From: Bacteroidota bacterium
Lineage (GTDB): Bacteria > Bacteroidota > Bacteroidia > Cytophagales > Cyclobacteriaceae
Assembly: GCA_023417955.1 (NCBI GenBank)
Contig: JAEZDW010000465.1
Span: forward strand, 1-5,926
Reading direction: 5' to 3'
Length of the DNA stretch: 5,926 nucleotides
Shown: positions 5,535 through 5,926 of the stretch, in pieces
Position numbering within the stretch: position 1 is the first letter of the stretch
How the letters are laid out: every line of letters starts with the position of its first letter
The notes under the pieces: generated by a model
The model's database searches: none
The model's input: the letters and a program-made list of their open reading frames with translations, nothing else
Told to the model about the DNA's origin: nothing
Made by a program: the position numbers and the translations under genes

Positions 5535-5926
5535 GTGAAATACCTTCTTCTTATCTTTTTTTCAGGTGTCAGTCTGCTGGCATCGGCGCAAAACCTGGAA
5601 TTGATCCGGAAATTGAAGACGGATCTGCGTAAGGCGGAAGGTATTCAACGGTTCGAATTGCTAAAGGAACTGGCGTGGGAGTATCGGTGGGCCTACCCTG
5701 ACAGTACGATCGAATACGCAAGCGAAGCCTACGTTCTGGGCGAGAACCTTAAGCTCAGCCATGACATTGCCGAACCACTCAACTTCATTGGCGTAGCCTA
5801 CAACTATAAGGGAGACCGCATTCAGGCTTACGAGTACTATGACCGCGCACTCAAGATCTCGACTGCCCAGGCAGACTCCGTTCAAATTGCTTATTCTAAT
5901 AATAACCTCGGCCGACTCTTTTTTGA
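5535..5926 (+). CDS. Secreted or membrane-anchored TPR protein, 3'-truncated
   Basis: The frame is open from GTG 5535 to the window edge, giving 130 residues. The first 18 form a clear Sec signal peptide (MKYLLLIFFSGVSLLASA, with predicted cleavage before Q19), so the N-terminal part is periplasmic or exported. The mature region is rich in paired amphipathic helices with TPR-type spacing. Residues about 77-110 fit one repeat best (AEPLNFIGVAYNYKGD, then AYEYYDRALKI). A degenerate repeat precedes it (about 40-70) and another begins near 118 (AYSNNNLGRL). In Bacteroidota, an N-terminal signal peptide plus TPRs often heads sensor histidine kinases, LuxR-type regulators or adenylate cyclases with a later transmembrane helix, but that part lies outside the window. 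The GTG start is supported by the signal peptide and by the promoter-like box upstream; TTG 5514 would add seven residues and cannot be excluded. Confidence 0.82.
   Translation, partial: MKYLLLIFFSGVSLLASAQNLELIRKLKTDLRKAEGIQRFELLKELAWEYRWAYPDSTIEYASEAYVLGENLKLSHDIAEPLNFIGVAYNYKGDRIQAYEYYDRALKISTAQADSVQIAYSNNNLGRLFF

Noticed and set aside
5661..5885. 74-codon - strand frame at the window end
   Set aside because: It is antisense to the signal-peptide/TPR frame, which explains the same bases much better.

Overview
The window looks like chromosomal DNA from a member of the Bacteroidota, probably a Cytophagia- or Chitinophagia-like lineage. This is an inference from three things. No gene start has a convincing Shine-Dalgarno sequence. 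Near-consensus Bacteroidota promoter boxes (TTTG, then TAnnTTTG) lie just upstream of gene starts. The last gene is a secreted TPR protein of a type that is abundant in that phylum. All intact genes lie on the + strand. I see no insertion sequence, CRISPR array, tRNA or rRNA.

Layout. Positions 1-1224 hold the 3' part of a 2-oxo acid dehydrogenase E2 acyltransferase gene (lipoyl, E3-binding and catalytic domains), closed by a strong intrinsic terminator. Positions 1225-1834 are a 610-base stretch without an intact conventional gene. It contains overlapping inverted repeats, a possible 22-residue hydrophobic peptide on the - strand, and a coding-like but interrupted reading frame that ends 8 bases before the next gene. 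Positions 1835-2823 are a two-gene unit: a short ParF-type ParA ATPase overlapping by 4 bases an unrecognised 122-residue protein. A 95-base spacer with an imperfect 20-base tandem repeat and a nested hairpin leads into a PLP-dependent trans-sulfuration enzyme (2919-4067), which has its own terminator. A separately promoted 12-TM MFS transporter follows (4186-5448), with a third terminator. The last gene, starting with GTG at 5535, encodes a secreted TPR protein and runs off the window.

How the parts relate. The E2, trans-sulfuration and transporter genes look like independent single-gene transcription units with housekeeping or metabolic roles, and nothing ties them into one pathway. The most distinctive item is the ParA/small-protein pair. 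It has the gene order of a plasmid type Ib partition cassette (ATPase followed by a small partner), but it sits among metabolic genes, has no recognisable ParB or ribbon-helix-helix partner, and has no iterated centromere repeats. It is therefore a candidate for an orphan ParA system that positions some cellular cargo other than a plasmid; that role is inference.
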